Translations under genes and position numbers: made by a program
Shown: positions 36,570 through 45,732 of the stretch, piece after piece
How positions within the stretch are numbered: the first letter of the stretch is position 1
How the letters are laid out: every line of letters begins with the position of its first letter
The notes under the pieces: model-generated
What the model was told of the DNA's origin: nothing
Database searches by the model: none
Seen by the model: only the letters and a program-made list of their open reading frames with translations
Source of the DNA: G965197675 sp965197675
Lineage (GTDB): Bacteria; Chloroflexota; Dehalococcoidia; Plut-88900
NCBI GenBank assembly: GCA_965197675.1
Contig: OZ240221.1
Coordinates: forward strand, 682,001-746,000
Direction: 5' to 3'
Length of the DNA stretch: 64,000 nt

Positions 36570-37865
36570 TTATGTCCGACCTTTGAGATGGGAGAAAGCC
36601 TCGATGCCTAAGTATCGTGCCTGGTGTTCCAACTCCCCTTCAATTTTCAAGAGCCTGTTGTACTTGGCTACCCGCTCCGATCTAGCTGGTGCGCCGGTTT
36701 TGATCTGCCCCGCACCGGTTGCAACGGCTAGATCAGCTATGGTGGTGTCCTCGGTTTCACCAGACCTATGGCTGATGATGGTGCCCCAACCAGCATCTTT
36801 GGCTAGCTTTATTACATCCAGGGTCTCTGTGAGGGTTCCTATCTGGTTGAGTTTTATCAAGATGGCATTGCTGGCGCCCTGCTCGATACCCGTGGTCAGT
36901 CGTTGAGGATTGGTGGCATAAAGGTCATCGCCAACCAGTTGGATCCGGTCACCCACTTTCTGCGTGAGCTTTTCCCATCCTTCCCAATCGTCCTCTCCCA
37001 GTCCGTCCTCGATGCTAATCAAGGGATAATCTACCGCCCATTGGCTGAGATATTCCGTCATGGATTGGGAGTCTAGAGTGGCGTCCTCGCCCGTCAGGAC
37101 GTAGTTCCCGTCAGAGATAAGCTCGGAGGCGGCTATATCCAGGGCGACGTAACAGTCCCCGCCGGCCTCGTATCCCGCCGCCTCGATGGCGCCGACCACA
37201 ATATCCATCGCATCTCGATTGGATGCTAGCCCAGGTGCGAAGCCACCCTCGTCACCTACATTGGCATTGAGTCCCTCCTCATTTAGCAACCTGCGTAGGG
37301 CGTAGTATACCTCGGCTCCCATCCTCAGGGCATCCGAGAAGTTGCCGGCGCCCGCTGGAACCACCATGAACTCCTGGAAATCGGTGGAGTTCTGGGCGTG
37401 CTTCCCCCCATTCAGGATATTGAACATAGGGACGGGTAGAATAGATTCGTTGCTGTCGAGAAGGTATGCGTAAAGGGGAAGACTTTCGCAGGAGGCTGCG
37501 GCATGGGCGGTGGCCAGTGAGACGCCGAGAATAGCGTTTGCTCCCAGGCGGGATTTATCAGGCGTCCCATCGAGATCTATCATCTCCCTGTCGACGACCT
37601 CTTGTTCCAGAGCTGATATACCCTTGAGGTGGGGAGCGATGATCTCATTCACGTTTTCCAGGGCCCTCAAGACCCCCTTGCCGCCGAATCGATGAGGGTC
37701 ACCATCTCTCAGCTCGAGAGCTTCGTGAGTTCCTGTGCTGGCGCCAGAGGGCACCATGGCCTTTCCCATTGCGCCCCCAGCAAGACTTACCTCCACCCCA
37801 ACGGTCGGATTGCCTCGGGAGTCCAGGACCTCTCGAGCTGTTATGCTCTCGATGGCGGAGTTCAA
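36570..37865 (-). CDS. eno: Enolase
   Basis: The 431-residue enzyme interconverts 2-phosphoglycerate and phosphoenolpyruvate. It starts with IESITAREVLDSRGNPT and contains the SIEDGLGEDDW metal segment, LIKLNQIGT (catalytic Lys) and the signature ISHRSGETEDTTIADL. The start codon is TTG, and TTGA is shared with the stop of the upstream gene, so the two are coupled. Confidence 0.97.
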   Translation of the reverse strand: MNSAIESITAREVLDSRGNPTVGVEVSLAGGAMGKAMVPSGASTGTHEALELRDGDPHRFGGKGVLRALENVNEIIAPHLKGISALEQEVVDREMIDLDGTPDKSRLGANAILGVSLATAHAAASCESLPLYAYLLDSNESILPVPMFNILNGGKHAQNSTDFQEFMVVPAGAGNFSDALRMGAEVYYALRRLLNEEGLNANVGDEGGFAPGLASNRDAMDIVVGAIEAAGYEAGGDCYVALDIAASELISDGNYVLTGEDATLDSQSMTEYLSQWAVDYPLISIEDGLGEDDWEGWEKLTQKVGDRIQLVGDDLYATNPQRLTTGIEQGASNAILIKLNQIGTLTETLDVIKLAKDAGWGTIISHRSGETEDTTIADLAVATGAGQIKTGAPARSERVAKYNRLLKIEGELEHQARYLGIEAFSHLKGRT

Positions 37866-38371
37866 CTGTTATATATCCTCTTCTCTCGCTCTTTGGCAGC
37901 GGTGATGGCCTTCTCAACAGCGTCTACTGGACTATCGGCGGGGATGATGGATTTGTCCAACTCTCCGTTTTTGGATAGGCCCCACGTCCTCAGGCCGATT
38001 ACCGTGAGGGGGTCTAGCTGACCCAGGGCATGCCCTATTTCTGAAAGGGTGCCGAAAGCGCCATCAATGGCGATTACCGCCATCCCAGACTTGACTACGA
38101 TGGCGTTCCTGGCATGTCCCATGCCCGTAACTATCTTGACATCAACCCACTTATTAGCCTCGGAAGGATCCTCTCCGGGAAGGATGCCTATGGTCCTGCC
38201 CCCTGCTTCATGCGCGCCTTTGCAAACTGCCTCCATGACGCCGCCCAGACCACCGCACACTATGGTCGCACCTCTTTTGGCCAGCTCTCTCCCCACCTCC
38301 TCCGCTGCTGCGGCAATCTCGGCATTGCACCTATTGCCGCCTATCACTGAAATGGGAATCAACTTGTTCAT
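37862..38371 (-). CDS. TIGR00725/LOG-like Rossmann protein
   Basis: The 169-residue protein has ISVIGGNRCNAEIAAAAEEV at the start, the GGLGGVMEAVCKGAHEAGG block and GAFGTLSEIGHAL near residue 125, the PGG-x-GT-x2-E region of lysine-decarboxylase-like LOG proteins in a TIGR00725 variant. LOG proteins are nucleoside-monophosphate phosphoribohydrolases; this subgroup is not characterised. Its stop overlaps the enolase start. Confidence 0.85.
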   Translation of the reverse strand: MNKLIPISVIGGNRCNAEIAAAAEEVGRELAKRGATIVCGGLGGVMEAVCKGAHEAGGRTIGILPGEDPSEANKWVDVKIVTGMGHARNAIVVKSGMAVIAIDGAFGTLSEIGHALGQLDPLTVIGLRTWGLSKNGELDKSIIPADSPVDAVEKAITAAKEREKRIYNS

Positions 38372-38441
38372 GGATCATGCCGGGGCTTAATAGCCCAAAA
38401 CCGATTATAACATCGGTCTGTAGGCCCTCTCAATAAAGAGA

Positions 38442-40391
38442 TCAGTCCCCTTTCATAGGTTCTACAGAGACTTGGTAGGCGGCGACCTCGGTTGTTATGG
38501 GCGTGGCTCCTGATATAGCCAGAACTACCTTGTCCACTTTACCTCCGAATTGACTGGTGGTGAACTCTTCACGCTGGGTAGAGTTCAAGGGAAGGTCCAC
38601 AACTCGAATCTGGTCCCCAAACAGTATCGCTTGAAGGAAGAATCTTTGGGGTAGAAGATTATTGGTGCGTACGAAGCCCTCGGCCTGCCATCCGTTGTCC
38701 CCCTCAGCGTCATCTAGGAAGCCTATCTCTGGGATGGATATGTCATCTATGGCGAGCCCGGGTGCGTTGACTGCACCGTCGGTTATGTACTGGAAGCGCA
38801 GTAGCACTTTCCTGCCTGAGTAAAGCGACAGATCAACGTTTTCTTCCAACCAACGCGGCTCATCTCCCCCACCGCTTACCCCGGTGTAAGCGAACCCGAA
38901 GCTGTTCCCCACCGGATTCTCGGCGGTGGTGCTGGTTGCCTCCAGAATGTCCCACGTAGCGCCGCCATCGGTAGATGCTTCCACATAGGCGTGGTCGTAC
39001 CCCTCCTCGATGTCATACCAAGCCCAGAAGGTTAGTGTGGCCTGAGAAACCTGGGTCAGATCGACTTCTCTGGTGAGAGTGGCATTTATAGAATCGCCCC
39101 TGTTGCTCCACCACTGCCGCCGTCCACTATGGGCCTGGTTATCTAAAAGGCTGGTAGTAGTAGAACCCTGGAATACGATCTTTGCTCCTTCTCCTTTTAG
39201 CTCTATCTCTACGTAATCGGTGGCGTACTGATGGACTTCGCCGGAAACACTCTCGGCATCGGTGATGCGCGCCGTTGCCGAGAGTTGAAAATCCAAACCT
39301 GTATAGCTGTATCTTCCGCCAAGTGGGTCATCCAGGTAGTTGGTGATGGCCCAATCTTTGAATACCTTGCTGAAATCTGCATCGTGCCCTTGGTCTTCCA
39401 GGTATTCGTCAATGCCCTGAATACCGTCTCCGGGCTTCGATACCAGGGCTTTTAGCGCGCCTCCTGAACCCGCATCCCCATAATGCTCCTGAAGGTACCT
39501 CATGAACAGGTGGGCGGCGGCGTAATGAGGCAGAGTCTGATTGTTATCTATAGGCCAACTGTTGAGCTGAGTGTCAGGGTTTCTTAGGAAGTAGGGGGGC
39601 CAAGGTGATGAAGAAGACGCTACCTCCTCAGCCAGGGTGGAAAGACCCTCGTTAACCCAGGCCTCCTCAGAGGCGTCGGCCACGAAATGGACAGCATGTT
39701 GTAGCTCATGAGCCAGGACAGAATAGTAGAGTTGAGATCCCAGGTTTATACCATCCACATTGATATAGATCATTCTTTGCTGATTGCTCAGGGGATTCAC
39801 CGAAGTTGGGAACTCATCGTAGGGGTTGTAGTAGCCGGCTACGCTTGGGATAGCGGCGTGGAGGACAGTTAAGCGGATGTTCCCAGGTAGCGCATCGCCG
39901 AATCTAGCGGTTACCTGTGGGTATATCACTCTCTCAAACTCTTGTGCCGACCGAGCCAATACATCCTCCGAGACGTCCTTATCATCGGCGACGTACATGT
40001 ATAGGTGAGGACTTACGTGGAGGAGGGTTGCATTGACCTGGGAACTCTCGGTGGCGTCTACGTCCACTATCCAAAAGGTCCTCTGGTGACCTACGATTTG
40101 ATCAGGCTGGCCCGCGAGAGATAGGCGATGAATTGGTTGCCCCGATCTAGCCCTGAGGCTCTCGGCTAATGCATAGGGGGCGAGGTCGGGCGGGGTGGGG
40201 ATATAGGGAAAGGATAGCTGAGGGTAGGTGATTTGAGATGGGCTTTCTGCGGTGATGATCTCCGGTGGAGGGGTCGAGATCGATTCTGATCTGCAGGAAG
40301 GGATGACCAGGACTAGAATGAAAAAGGCAATGAACAAAACACTGTAACTGAGCTGAGGTCTCTTCAAAAGCGCATTCCCTCTCGTTGACAA
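38442..40391 (-). CDS. Secreted lipoprotein zinc metallopeptidase
   Basis: The 649-residue protein has a signal peptide with a lipobox ending VIPSC (Cys33), then a gluzincin-like catalytic domain with HELQH at 228-232 and the downstream EEAWVNEGLSTLAEE, which supplies the third ligand Glu. The C-terminal 250 residues form immune-inhibitor-A-like beta-domains (TREVDLTQVSQATLTFWAWY, then YVEASTDGGATWDIL). It should be anchored outside the cell and act on extracellular proteins. It resembles M6/immune inhibitor A peptidases in architecture but not closely in the catalytic part. Confidence 0.85.
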   Translation of the reverse strand: MSTRGNALLKRPQLSYSVLFIAFFILVLVIPSCRSESISTPPPEIITAESPSQITYPQLSFPYIPTPPDLAPYALAESLRARSGQPIHRLSLAGQPDQIVGHQRTFWIVDVDATESSQVNATLLHVSPHLYMYVADDKDVSEDVLARSAQEFERVIYPQVTARFGDALPGNIRLTVLHAAIPSVAGYYNPYDEFPTSVNPLSNQQRMIYINVDGINLGSQLYYSVLAHELQHAVHFVADASEEAWVNEGLSTLAEEVASSSSPWPPYFLRNPDTQLNSWPIDNNQTLPHYAAAHLFMRYLQEHYGDAGSGGALKALVSKPGDGIQGIDEYLEDQGHDADFSKVFKDWAITNYLDDPLGGRYSYTGLDFQLSATARITDAESVSGEVHQYATDYVEIELKGEGAKIVFQGSTTTSLLDNQAHSGRRQWWSNRGDSINATLTREVDLTQVSQATLTFWAWYDIEEGYDHAYVEASTDGGATWDILEATSTTAENPVGNSFGFAYTGVSGGGDEPRWLEENVDLSLYSGRKVLLRFQYITDGAVNAPGLAIDDISIPEIGFLDDAEGDNGWQAEGFVRTNNLLPQRFFLQAILFGDQIRVVDLPLNSTQREEFTTSQFGGKVDKVVLAISGATPITTEVAAYQVSVEPMKGD

Positions 40392-40463
40392 TTGTAACCT
40401 GCGCGATGAGGAGAGGTAACGGCTGGATCTACTATGACATGAAGAGTATGTCAGGCCAAGATG

Positions 40464-41252
40464 TCAGGATTTAGGTGTACCTCGATTGTATTCGGCCAGG
40501 ACCGCACCCCCGTCTATGAACAGGTTGACCCCCGTCACGAATACAGACTCGTCGGATGCCAAATACAGAGTGGCGTATGCCACGTCCAACGGCTCGCCGA
40601 CTTTGGGGAAGGGCTGGTAGCCTCTCCATTCCTCTGCAATGCTGGGATCGCTGGTATCTACCTCTCGGTAGCCTGTGCCGGGCCTGGCGATATCTCCTGG
40701 CGAGATGCTGTTGACCCTTATCCTGCAGTGAGCGTATTCCAGGGCCGCTTGTCGGGTGAGCATTATCATAGCTCCTTTGGAGGCTGCGTAAGAACCGCTG
40801 CCTCTATGGGTCGCCATCGCTCCCCACACCGATGCGTTGTTGATTATGGAGCCACCACCATTCTCTATCATGCGGGGTATGGCGTACTTGGTTCCAAGCC
40901 ATGTTCCCTTTAGATTCACATTCATGACTCGGTCCCAGTCCTCCTCCGTCTCGTCCCCGGAGCGATCATAGGATACAGTGCCTGCGTTATTGAAGAGGAC
41001 GTCCAGCTTACCGTAGGTCTCCACTGTTGTGGAAACCATGCGCTCAACGTCTGCTGCTACTGCCACGTCCGTGGGGACATAGATAGCCCGGCCCCCCTTC
41101 GATTCGATGGTTTTGACTACCTGTTCCCCCAGCTCAACCCTTCGGCCGGCCACCACCACTTTTGCTCCCTCTTCAGCGAAAAGATATGCTGTGGTCCTCC
41201 CTATTCCGGAAGTGGCCCCGGTGATAATCGCTACCTTGTCTTCTAACCTCAA
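40464..41252 (-). CDS. SDR family oxidoreductase
   Basis: The 262-residue protein is a classical short-chain dehydrogenase: cofactor motif TGATSGIGR, NNAG, and the catalytic Ser with Y-x3-K in SYAASKGAMI. Arg in the VVVAGRR turn favours NADP. It closely resembles the next upstream gene along its length, including an unusual insertion around residues 190-215, so the two are a tandem duplication. Substrate unknown. Confidence 0.92.
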   Translation of the reverse strand: MRLEDKVAIITGATSGIGRTTAYLFAEEGAKVVVAGRRVELGEQVVKTIESKGGRAIYVPTDVAVAADVERMVSTTVETYGKLDVLFNNAGTVSYDRSGDETEEDWDRVMNVNLKGTWLGTKYAIPRMIENGGGSIINNASVWGAMATHRGSGSYAASKGAMIMLTRQAALEYAHCRIRVNSISPGDIARPGTGYREVDTSDPSIAEEWRGYQPFPKVGEPLDVAYATLYLASDESVFVTGVNLFIDGGAVLAEYNRGTPKS

Positions 41253-41261
41253 TGTATCCCC

Positions 41262-42053
41262 CTATTGCGAAATCCTGCCGCTGACGTACTCGCCAATAGT
41301 CATCCCTCCGTCCACCATCAGGTCCGTGCCAGTTACATATGCCGACTCGTCGGAGGCTAGATATAAGGCTGCGTATGCTACGTCGTCGGGCATACCCACC
41401 TTGGGTAAGGGTTGGTTGGTCTTCATCTCTTCCACCGTCTTGGGATCGTGCCAGTATTCATCGGGGGTGTTGGCGCCTCCGGTTAGTGCAATGTCCCCTG
41501 GGACTACGTTGTTCACCCTTATTTTGTAGGAGGCATAATCCAGGGCCGCCTTCTTGGTCAGCATTAGGACGCCAGCCTTGGAGGCTGCATACGAGCCGCC
41601 GCCTCTATGACTGGCGGCCACGCCAAACAGGGAGGAGTTGTTGATTATGGAGCCACCGCCATTCTTGATCATGTGAGGCACAGCGTACTTGATACCCAGA
41701 AAGACTCCCTTTAGGTTTATATCCATGCACTGCTGCCAGCTCTCCTCCGATTCATCGCCGACTTTGCCTAGAGTGACTATGGCTGCGTTGTTGAAGAGTA
41801 CGTCCAGCTTGCCGTAGGTATCTACGGCTGCAGAAATCAGTTGCTCTACATCCCCGGCTAGACTAACGTCGGCCTGGACGAAGATAGCCTGCCCACCGTT
41901 ATCCTGAATGTCCTTCGCAACCTTTTCTCCCGCATCCACTGTACGACCCGATACCACTACCCTCGAACCCTCTTTGGCGAACAGTTTAGCAGCCGCTCTG
42001 CCGATGCCGAAGGTGGAGCCTGTGATGATCGATACTTTGTCCTTTAATCTCAA
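41262..42053 (-). CDS. SDR family oxidoreductase, tandem paralogue
   Basis: The 263-residue protein has TGSTFGIGRAAAKLF, NNAA, and SYAASKAGVL as cofactor and catalytic motifs. It shares most positions with the 40464-41252 protein and the C-terminal DLMVDGGMTIGEY-type end. It leads the two-gene unit. Typical Gly in the TGxxxGIG motif is retained. Confidence 0.92.
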   Translation of the reverse strand: MRLKDKVSIITGSTFGIGRAAAKLFAKEGSRVVVSGRTVDAGEKVAKDIQDNGGQAIFVQADVSLAGDVEQLISAAVDTYGKLDVLFNNAAIVTLGKVGDESEESWQQCMDINLKGVFLGIKYAVPHMIKNGGGSIINNSSLFGVAASHRGGGSYAASKAGVLMLTKKAALDYASYKIRVNNVVPGDIALTGGANTPDEYWHDPKTVEEMKTNQPLPKVGMPDDVAYAALYLASDESAYVTGTDLMVDGGMTIGEYVSGRISQ

Positions 42054-42269
42054 TCGGATCTCCGCGGAACTAGGAACGCTACCACATACTGGCGAAACAT
42101 TGCAGAGGGGACATTATAGCACGCAGTACGCGCGCCGTTGGGGGCTGAAAACAAGGAGGATGTTACGTCTGTGCCAACAGTGGTAGAATTCTGATAAAGA
42201 AAGATAAAGATTAGGTATTATGAAGTTCGAACGAGGATCTTACATTCAGGCAGCAACCTTATGTAGTGA

Positions 42270-42312
42270 AGTCTTATGAGGGAAAAGACTGAGTCTTTTC
42301 CCTCATAAGACT
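42270..42312. other. 43-nt perfect palindrome
   Basis: AGTCTTATGAGGGAAAAGACT (42270-42290; a 21-base arm, its reverse complement at 42292-42312) has a single central G. No T-run follows on either side. It lies upstream of the SDR pair and at the edge of the phage head module; it could form a cruciform or a hairpin in RNA. Confidence 0.85.
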
Positions 42313-42360
42313 CATCGATACTTTAACTCATTCAAGTGTGGGGCTGACCCTCCTGAAGAG

Positions 42361-42549
42361 ATGCCAGAAGTACAGTTTTCGATGAAGCTGGTAATAATGC
42401 TGAAACCAGGTGAGGCGAAGGGGCGACACGAGCTGAAGATTATTCCTGGAAAACCTTCTGGTGAGAGCTCACCACCGATGATCCTGACTGTACATCTGGA
42501 AGGAGAAGAGAGGGGGCAAAATATTATTAGCGATTTGAGGAACTTGTAG
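42361..42549 (+). CDS. Short hypothetical fragment
   Basis: A 62-residue frame reads VQFSMKLVIMLKPGEAKGRH and continues as a beta-rich piece resembling the middle of DUF6941-type domains. It lacks a ribosome site and the family's N-terminus; the frame stays open upstream across the palindrome. It is probably a truncated gene. Confidence 0.3.
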   Translation: MPEVQFSMKLVIMLKPGEAKGRHELKIIPGKPSGESSPPMILTVHLEGEERGQNIISDLRNL

Positions 42550-42811
42550 ATTCATAAGAGAACGTTGGCTCAGATGTGTATAGATTCATAGAGGCCAGAG
42601 CCGCTCGCAACGCGTTTTTAAGATATTCTTCACTTCGGAGGCCCTCACTGATCTCAGTAGTATACAGCTCGAGAATGCCCATAAGGTGCTGTTCTGGTAA
42701 GTCTCCTTGGGCAGACCATTGGTAGTCATCTACCCATTCAGTCAACTGTGAAAGAGACATGTCGCCATTAAGATATTGACGAATATGTGCAATAGTCTCT
42801 TCCTGAACCAT
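42527..42811 (-). CDS. Hypothetical protein, 94 residues
   Basis: I do not recognise this acidic, mostly helical protein (QEETIAHIRQYLNGDMSLSQ near its start). A GGAGG exactly eight bases upstream selects ATG 42811 rather than the GTG at 42820, which overlaps that ribosome site. The good initiation region and unbroken frame support a real gene. Base composition is more AT-rich than in the metabolic genes. Confidence 0.55.
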   Translation of the reverse strand: MVQEETIAHIRQYLNGDMSLSQLTEWVDDYQWSAQGDLPEQHLMGILELYTTEISEGLRSEEYLKNALRAALASMNLYTSEPTFSYESTSSSNR

Positions 42812-42860
42812 GTGTTCCACCTCCTACGATGAGGGGACGGAGTGAGATACCGCAAACGCT

Positions 42861-43145
42861 ATGTTTCGTTTAGTGAAATCCGTAGCCTGTGAAATTAGCC
42901 TGTTTACCAAGAATAACATATTCCGCAGGGCAGGGCGAACAGGGGATTTATATTCCCAACTCATAATAGATCAGCCAGCAACCAATCCCGAGTGGAAAAG
43001 CAGTAGAAGCCAGATAATTAAGTACTTCGACAAAAACGGGCGACATGTTGCTACAAGCCACCGCATCACCAAGACTAATCATCACCATGGCAAAGACATA
43101 ATCATTGGTAACGTCAAATACATATATCGGCGTAGGAGCCGTTAA
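42861..43145 (+). CDS. Hypothetical basic protein, 94 residues
   Basis: A basic, AT-rich frame without a clear ribosome site. Its second half (SQIIKYFDKNGRHVATSHRI and following) resembles short C-terminal domains with a YFD-x-NGRHVATSH pattern found in small accessory proteins; no function is known to me. It may be a fragment of a longer gene. It is divergent from the 94-residue minus-strand gene. Confidence 0.35.
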   Translation: MFRLVKSVACEISLFTKNNIFRRAGRTGDLYSQLIIDQPATNPEWKSSRSQIIKYFDKNGRHVATSHRITKTNHHHGKDIIIGNVKYIYRRRSR

Positions 43146-43189
43146 ATGAACCAGCGTCTTATGCACATATGGCGATCAGCATGTCGTCT

Positions 43190-43306
43190 TTAGGGATTTT
43201 TCGCGCCGAGGAAGGTAACAACACAGTTTCCACCTGTAACCATCTTGGCCGTGGGGATGTTACGAGCCCTGGGTGTTCCGTTTTCGTCTATTCTCACGGG
43301 TGCCAT
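43190..43306 (-). CDS. Small phage-operon protein, 38 residues
   Basis: A short frame starts MAPVRIDENGTPRARNIPT and ends FLGAKNP, with GAGAGG seven bases before the ATG. It follows the major capsid gene by 35 bases on the same strand. It could be a small decoration protein or the truncated start of the next phage gene. Confidence 0.45.
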   Translation of the reverse strand: MAPVRIDENGTPRARNIPTAKMVTGGNCVVTFLGAKNP

Positions 43307-43340
43307 TGTTCACCTCTCCGGCTCCAATTAGCGCCCTTCA

Positions 43341-44231
43341 CTAGTCTCTGACTCCTATCAGCTTGGCCAGCTTCAGGTTGTTGAACAGGGCGAGGGACAC
43401 GTACCACTTGACCCTGGTGCGTGTGGCATCTTTGGTCTCCAGGCTGCCTACGCGCTCCACCTGAAGTCCGCTAGGTCCGGTGAGGCCCACCACGCCCCCT
43501 TCTCCAAACTCAAGTGCGTATATGGTGGAGGTATCAGTGTTGGAACCCACCGTCTGAGCATCTGATATCCAGTCACTAATTCCGATGGGGATGCCATCGT
43601 AAAACTGGACCCTCTGCCCCAACTGATTGAGGTCTGACTCGACGATTCCACTTCCGGCGGCCCTGCCCAGAGAGGTGATCTTACGTCTGCTCCGCTTGCT
43701 CATGATGAGAATGGTGGGCTTGCCACCTTTGACGGTATCGCCAAGCTCGTCCAGTTTCTCTAGGGTGAGGGATCCTCCGTTGGTGCCCATGCTCACCGTC
43801 TGGGTGGAACCTGCCAGCTTATCGATCCCATCGAAGGCCTTGGGATCTGTCGTCGAGTTGCCGTTTATGAAGGTATCGTCGAACTTTTGCTGAACCGCCT
43901 TGGCCTTGAGCTGGACTATCGCTGCCTCCAGGTCCTGGATGTTGCTCCTGGTGGACGAGAGGAAATTGTCCACGTCTGCATCCCCACCGAGAATCTTCAG
44001 CGGTGCATTGACCTGGGTGAATGTAGGAGTGGACTCAGTCCAGGTGTCTCCCACGTCGAAGAAGCTGACGGTGGGTGCAGTATTCTCACGATTGTAGGTG
44101 AGACCGTTACCTACAATCTCTATGAAGGGCATTGCCTGTAGCACGGGGCTTTCACTAATGATGGTCTCGATGACCCCAGCGAGGAGAACATCGTTGGACA
44201 GTTTCGTTGCTTCTGCTAATGTCAAGGCCAT
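43341..44231 (-). CDS. Phage major capsid protein (HK97-fold type)
   Basis: The 296-residue protein has the features of HK97-fold capsid proteins of the Gp7/P23-45-like group: LTLAEATKLSNDVLLAGVIE at the N-terminus, TWTESTPTFTQVNAPLKIL in the E-loop region, the ADVDNFLSSTRSNIQD spine helix, and a C-terminal YALEFGEGGVVGLTGPSGLQ segment. It assembles the icosahedral shell. It lies downstream of a scaffold-like gene in the second unit of the phage head module; no protease domain is visible. Confidence 0.82.
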   Translation of the reverse strand: MALTLAEATKLSNDVLLAGVIETIISESPVLQAMPFIEIVGNGLTYNRENTAPTVSFFDVGDTWTESTPTFTQVNAPLKILGGDADVDNFLSSTRSNIQDLEAAIVQLKAKAVQQKFDDTFINGNSTTDPKAFDGIDKLAGSTQTVSMGTNGGSLTLEKLDELGDTVKGGKPTILIMSKRSRRKITSLGRAAGSGIVESDLNQLGQRVQFYDGIPIGISDWISDAQTVGSNTDTSTIYALEFGEGGVVGLTGPSGLQVERVGSLETKDATRTRVKWYVSLALFNNLKLAKLIGVRD

Positions 44232-44263
44232 TTCTCTTCTCCTTCCTTAATCTCTCTTCTTCT

Positions 44264-44722
44264 CTATCCTCGTTGCAGTCCATACAGGATCTTTTCCTGT
44301 GGCGACAGTGTGCTCAAGTCGAGAGGTCCTCTAGGAGGAGCACCGGCGGGCACTCTCTCCGAGGGCTCCTGGCTCTTCAGATCCATCGCTATCTTCTCGA
44401 CGATGACTCTGGCTGATGCTACGGAGGCGTCCAGATCGTCTATAGTCTTGCCCTGGACCAGCTCCTCGGGCACCTTGGGGGAGGTGGCCAAGAGGGCCGT
44501 CCGATACTTGGAGACAGCAGAATCCATCTGCTCCCGAAGGTTGGTCAGCTCTGCCTCACGCTCCTGTAGGGTGGAGGTCACCCTTTGGATTTCCGCTTCC
44601 AAATCGTGGGCCCTGGTATCAGAATCCCCTGTTTCGGAAGTAGTGGACGTCTCCTTGGGGGCTTCCGACTCCTCCGCCTCGATGATCTCGTTCTCCGTTA
44701 CCGTTTGGTCAATCTCCTCCAT
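44264..44722 (-). CDS. Phage scaffolding-like protein
   Basis: The 152-residue acidic protein has a low-complexity start rich in Glu, Thr and Ser, a coiled-coil (HDLEAEIQRVTSTLQEREAE, about residues 39-65) and a C-terminal tail. Placement just before the capsid gene and the coiled-coil composition match capsid scaffolding proteins. Sequence alone does not prove it. Confidence 0.65.
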   Translation of the reverse strand: MEEIDQTVTENEIIEAEESEAPKETSTTSETGDSDTRAHDLEAEIQRVTSTLQEREAELTNLREQMDSAVSKYRTALLATSPKVPEELVQGKTIDDLDASVASARVIVEKIAMDLKSQEPSERVPAGAPPRGPLDLSTLSPQEKILYGLQRG

Positions 44723-44788
44723 CAGGCTACACCTCCGTGACTTGCAGTTTGCTTCTGTTGCTATACTTAGCCGTGCTCACTTGACAGA

Positions 44789-44818
44789 ATGATAGAATAT
44801 GTGTTCTACTCAAGTCAA
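44789..44818 (-). promoter_or_regulatory. Promoter with palindromic operator, scaffold-capsid unit
   Basis: On the minus strand TTGACT (44818-44813) and TATCAT (44794-44789) are 18 bases apart. The spacer and -10 edge carry TAGAACACATATTCTA (44808-44793), a near-perfect palindrome that would be covered by a repressor. The same site occupies the same place in the promoter at 52471-52499. It resembles the GAAC-N4-GTTC LexA box of Gram-positive-type bacteria with one change. The DUF5131 gene starts divergently about 50 bases away and may be controlled too. Confidence 0.72.
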
Positions 44819-44855
44819 TGAGATAATGTCACGGAGCTAGATAGCTAGAATCGGC

Positions 44856-45707
44856 ATGGCATCAAAGATAGAGTGGACCGAGGAGACCTGGAACCCGACG
44901 ACCGGTTGTACCCAGATCTCTCCTGGATGCGCCTACTGCTATGCAAAAACCCTGGCAGAAGGGTTCCTAAAGAGTCAATATCCTCAAGGTTTTGCCTGTG
45001 TTCAGACGCATCTCGAACGGCTTTCCAAGCCTTCCAGAACTAAAAAGCCAACCGTGTTCTTTGTAAACAGCATGTCAGACCTGTTCCACGAGGAGATACC
45101 AGAGTCTTTCGTTTGCCAAATTTTCCAGGTCATGCTGAAGGAAAACAGGCATATATTTCAGGTGCTAACTAAAAGACCTCAGAGAATGCAGAGCTTCGTT
45201 CTCAAGCATTACTCTGAAGGGCTGCCGAGTAACATTTGGCTTGGAGTGTCAGTCGAGAACCAGAGATTCACCTATCGTATAGATATATTGAGGGCAACAC
45301 CTGCCACAGTACGATTTTTATCGTGTGAACCGTTACTAGGCCCATTACACATTGCGGATCAGCTGGAAGGTATCCACTGGGTTATTGGAGGGGGAGAAAG
45401 TGGGGCACATCTGAAGAAACGAACCAGTCGCCTATGTAAGTCTGAGTGGGTTGATAGCCTTCAGAAGCAATGCCTTGATACCGGGACACCCTTCTTCTTC
45501 AAACAATGGGGGCACATACTAGCCAACCCTGACAAGAATGACCCCACCGCCAAAGAAAACGGAGGAGCAACCAAAGGAGGCTCTTCTGTAAACGGTTCTT
45601 ATGTCAGAGAGTGGCCGAGTGATTTACGTATGAAGCAGACTTGGTACTCAAAAATCACCCTCCAAAACGGAAAAAACTCGCAGGCTTGCCACATTCAAAT
45701 GACCTAA
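44856..45707 (+). CDS. Phage Gp37/Gp68 family protein (DUF5131, three-Cys motif)
   Basis: The 283-residue protein begins KIEWTEETWNPTTGCTQISP and carries the three-Cys motif C18-x6-C25-x2-C28 (GCAYCYA), presumed to bind an iron-sulfur cluster as in radical-SAM-like proteins. Later motifs are FFVNSMSDLFHEEIP, LTKRPQRM, WLGVSVEN and VIGGGESG, all typical of the family. Its activity is unknown. It is followed 26 bases later by its usual partner TcmP. Both are more AT-rich than the phage genes around them and run against them, consistent with a separately acquired cargo pair. Confidence 0.88.
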   Translation: MASKIEWTEETWNPTTGCTQISPGCAYCYAKTLAEGFLKSQYPQGFACVQTHLERLSKPSRTKKPTVFFVNSMSDLFHEEIPESFVCQIFQVMLKENRHIFQVLTKRPQRMQSFVLKHYSEGLPSNIWLGVSVENQRFTYRIDILRATPATVRFLSCEPLLGPLHIADQLEGIHWVIGGGESGAHLKKRTSRLCKSEWVDSLQKQCLDTGTPFFFKQWGHILANPDKNDPTAKENGGATKGGSSVNGSYVREWPSDLRMKQTWYSKITLQNGKNSQACHIQMT

Positions 45708-45732
45708 TAAAGGTTACGAGACTCATATAGAG

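Noticed and set aside
44781..44786. TTGACA as a good plus-strand promoter for the DUF5131 gene
   Set aside because: At the proper spacing there is no acceptable -10 box (TTCTAC or TACTCA only), so it is not listed as a promoter.
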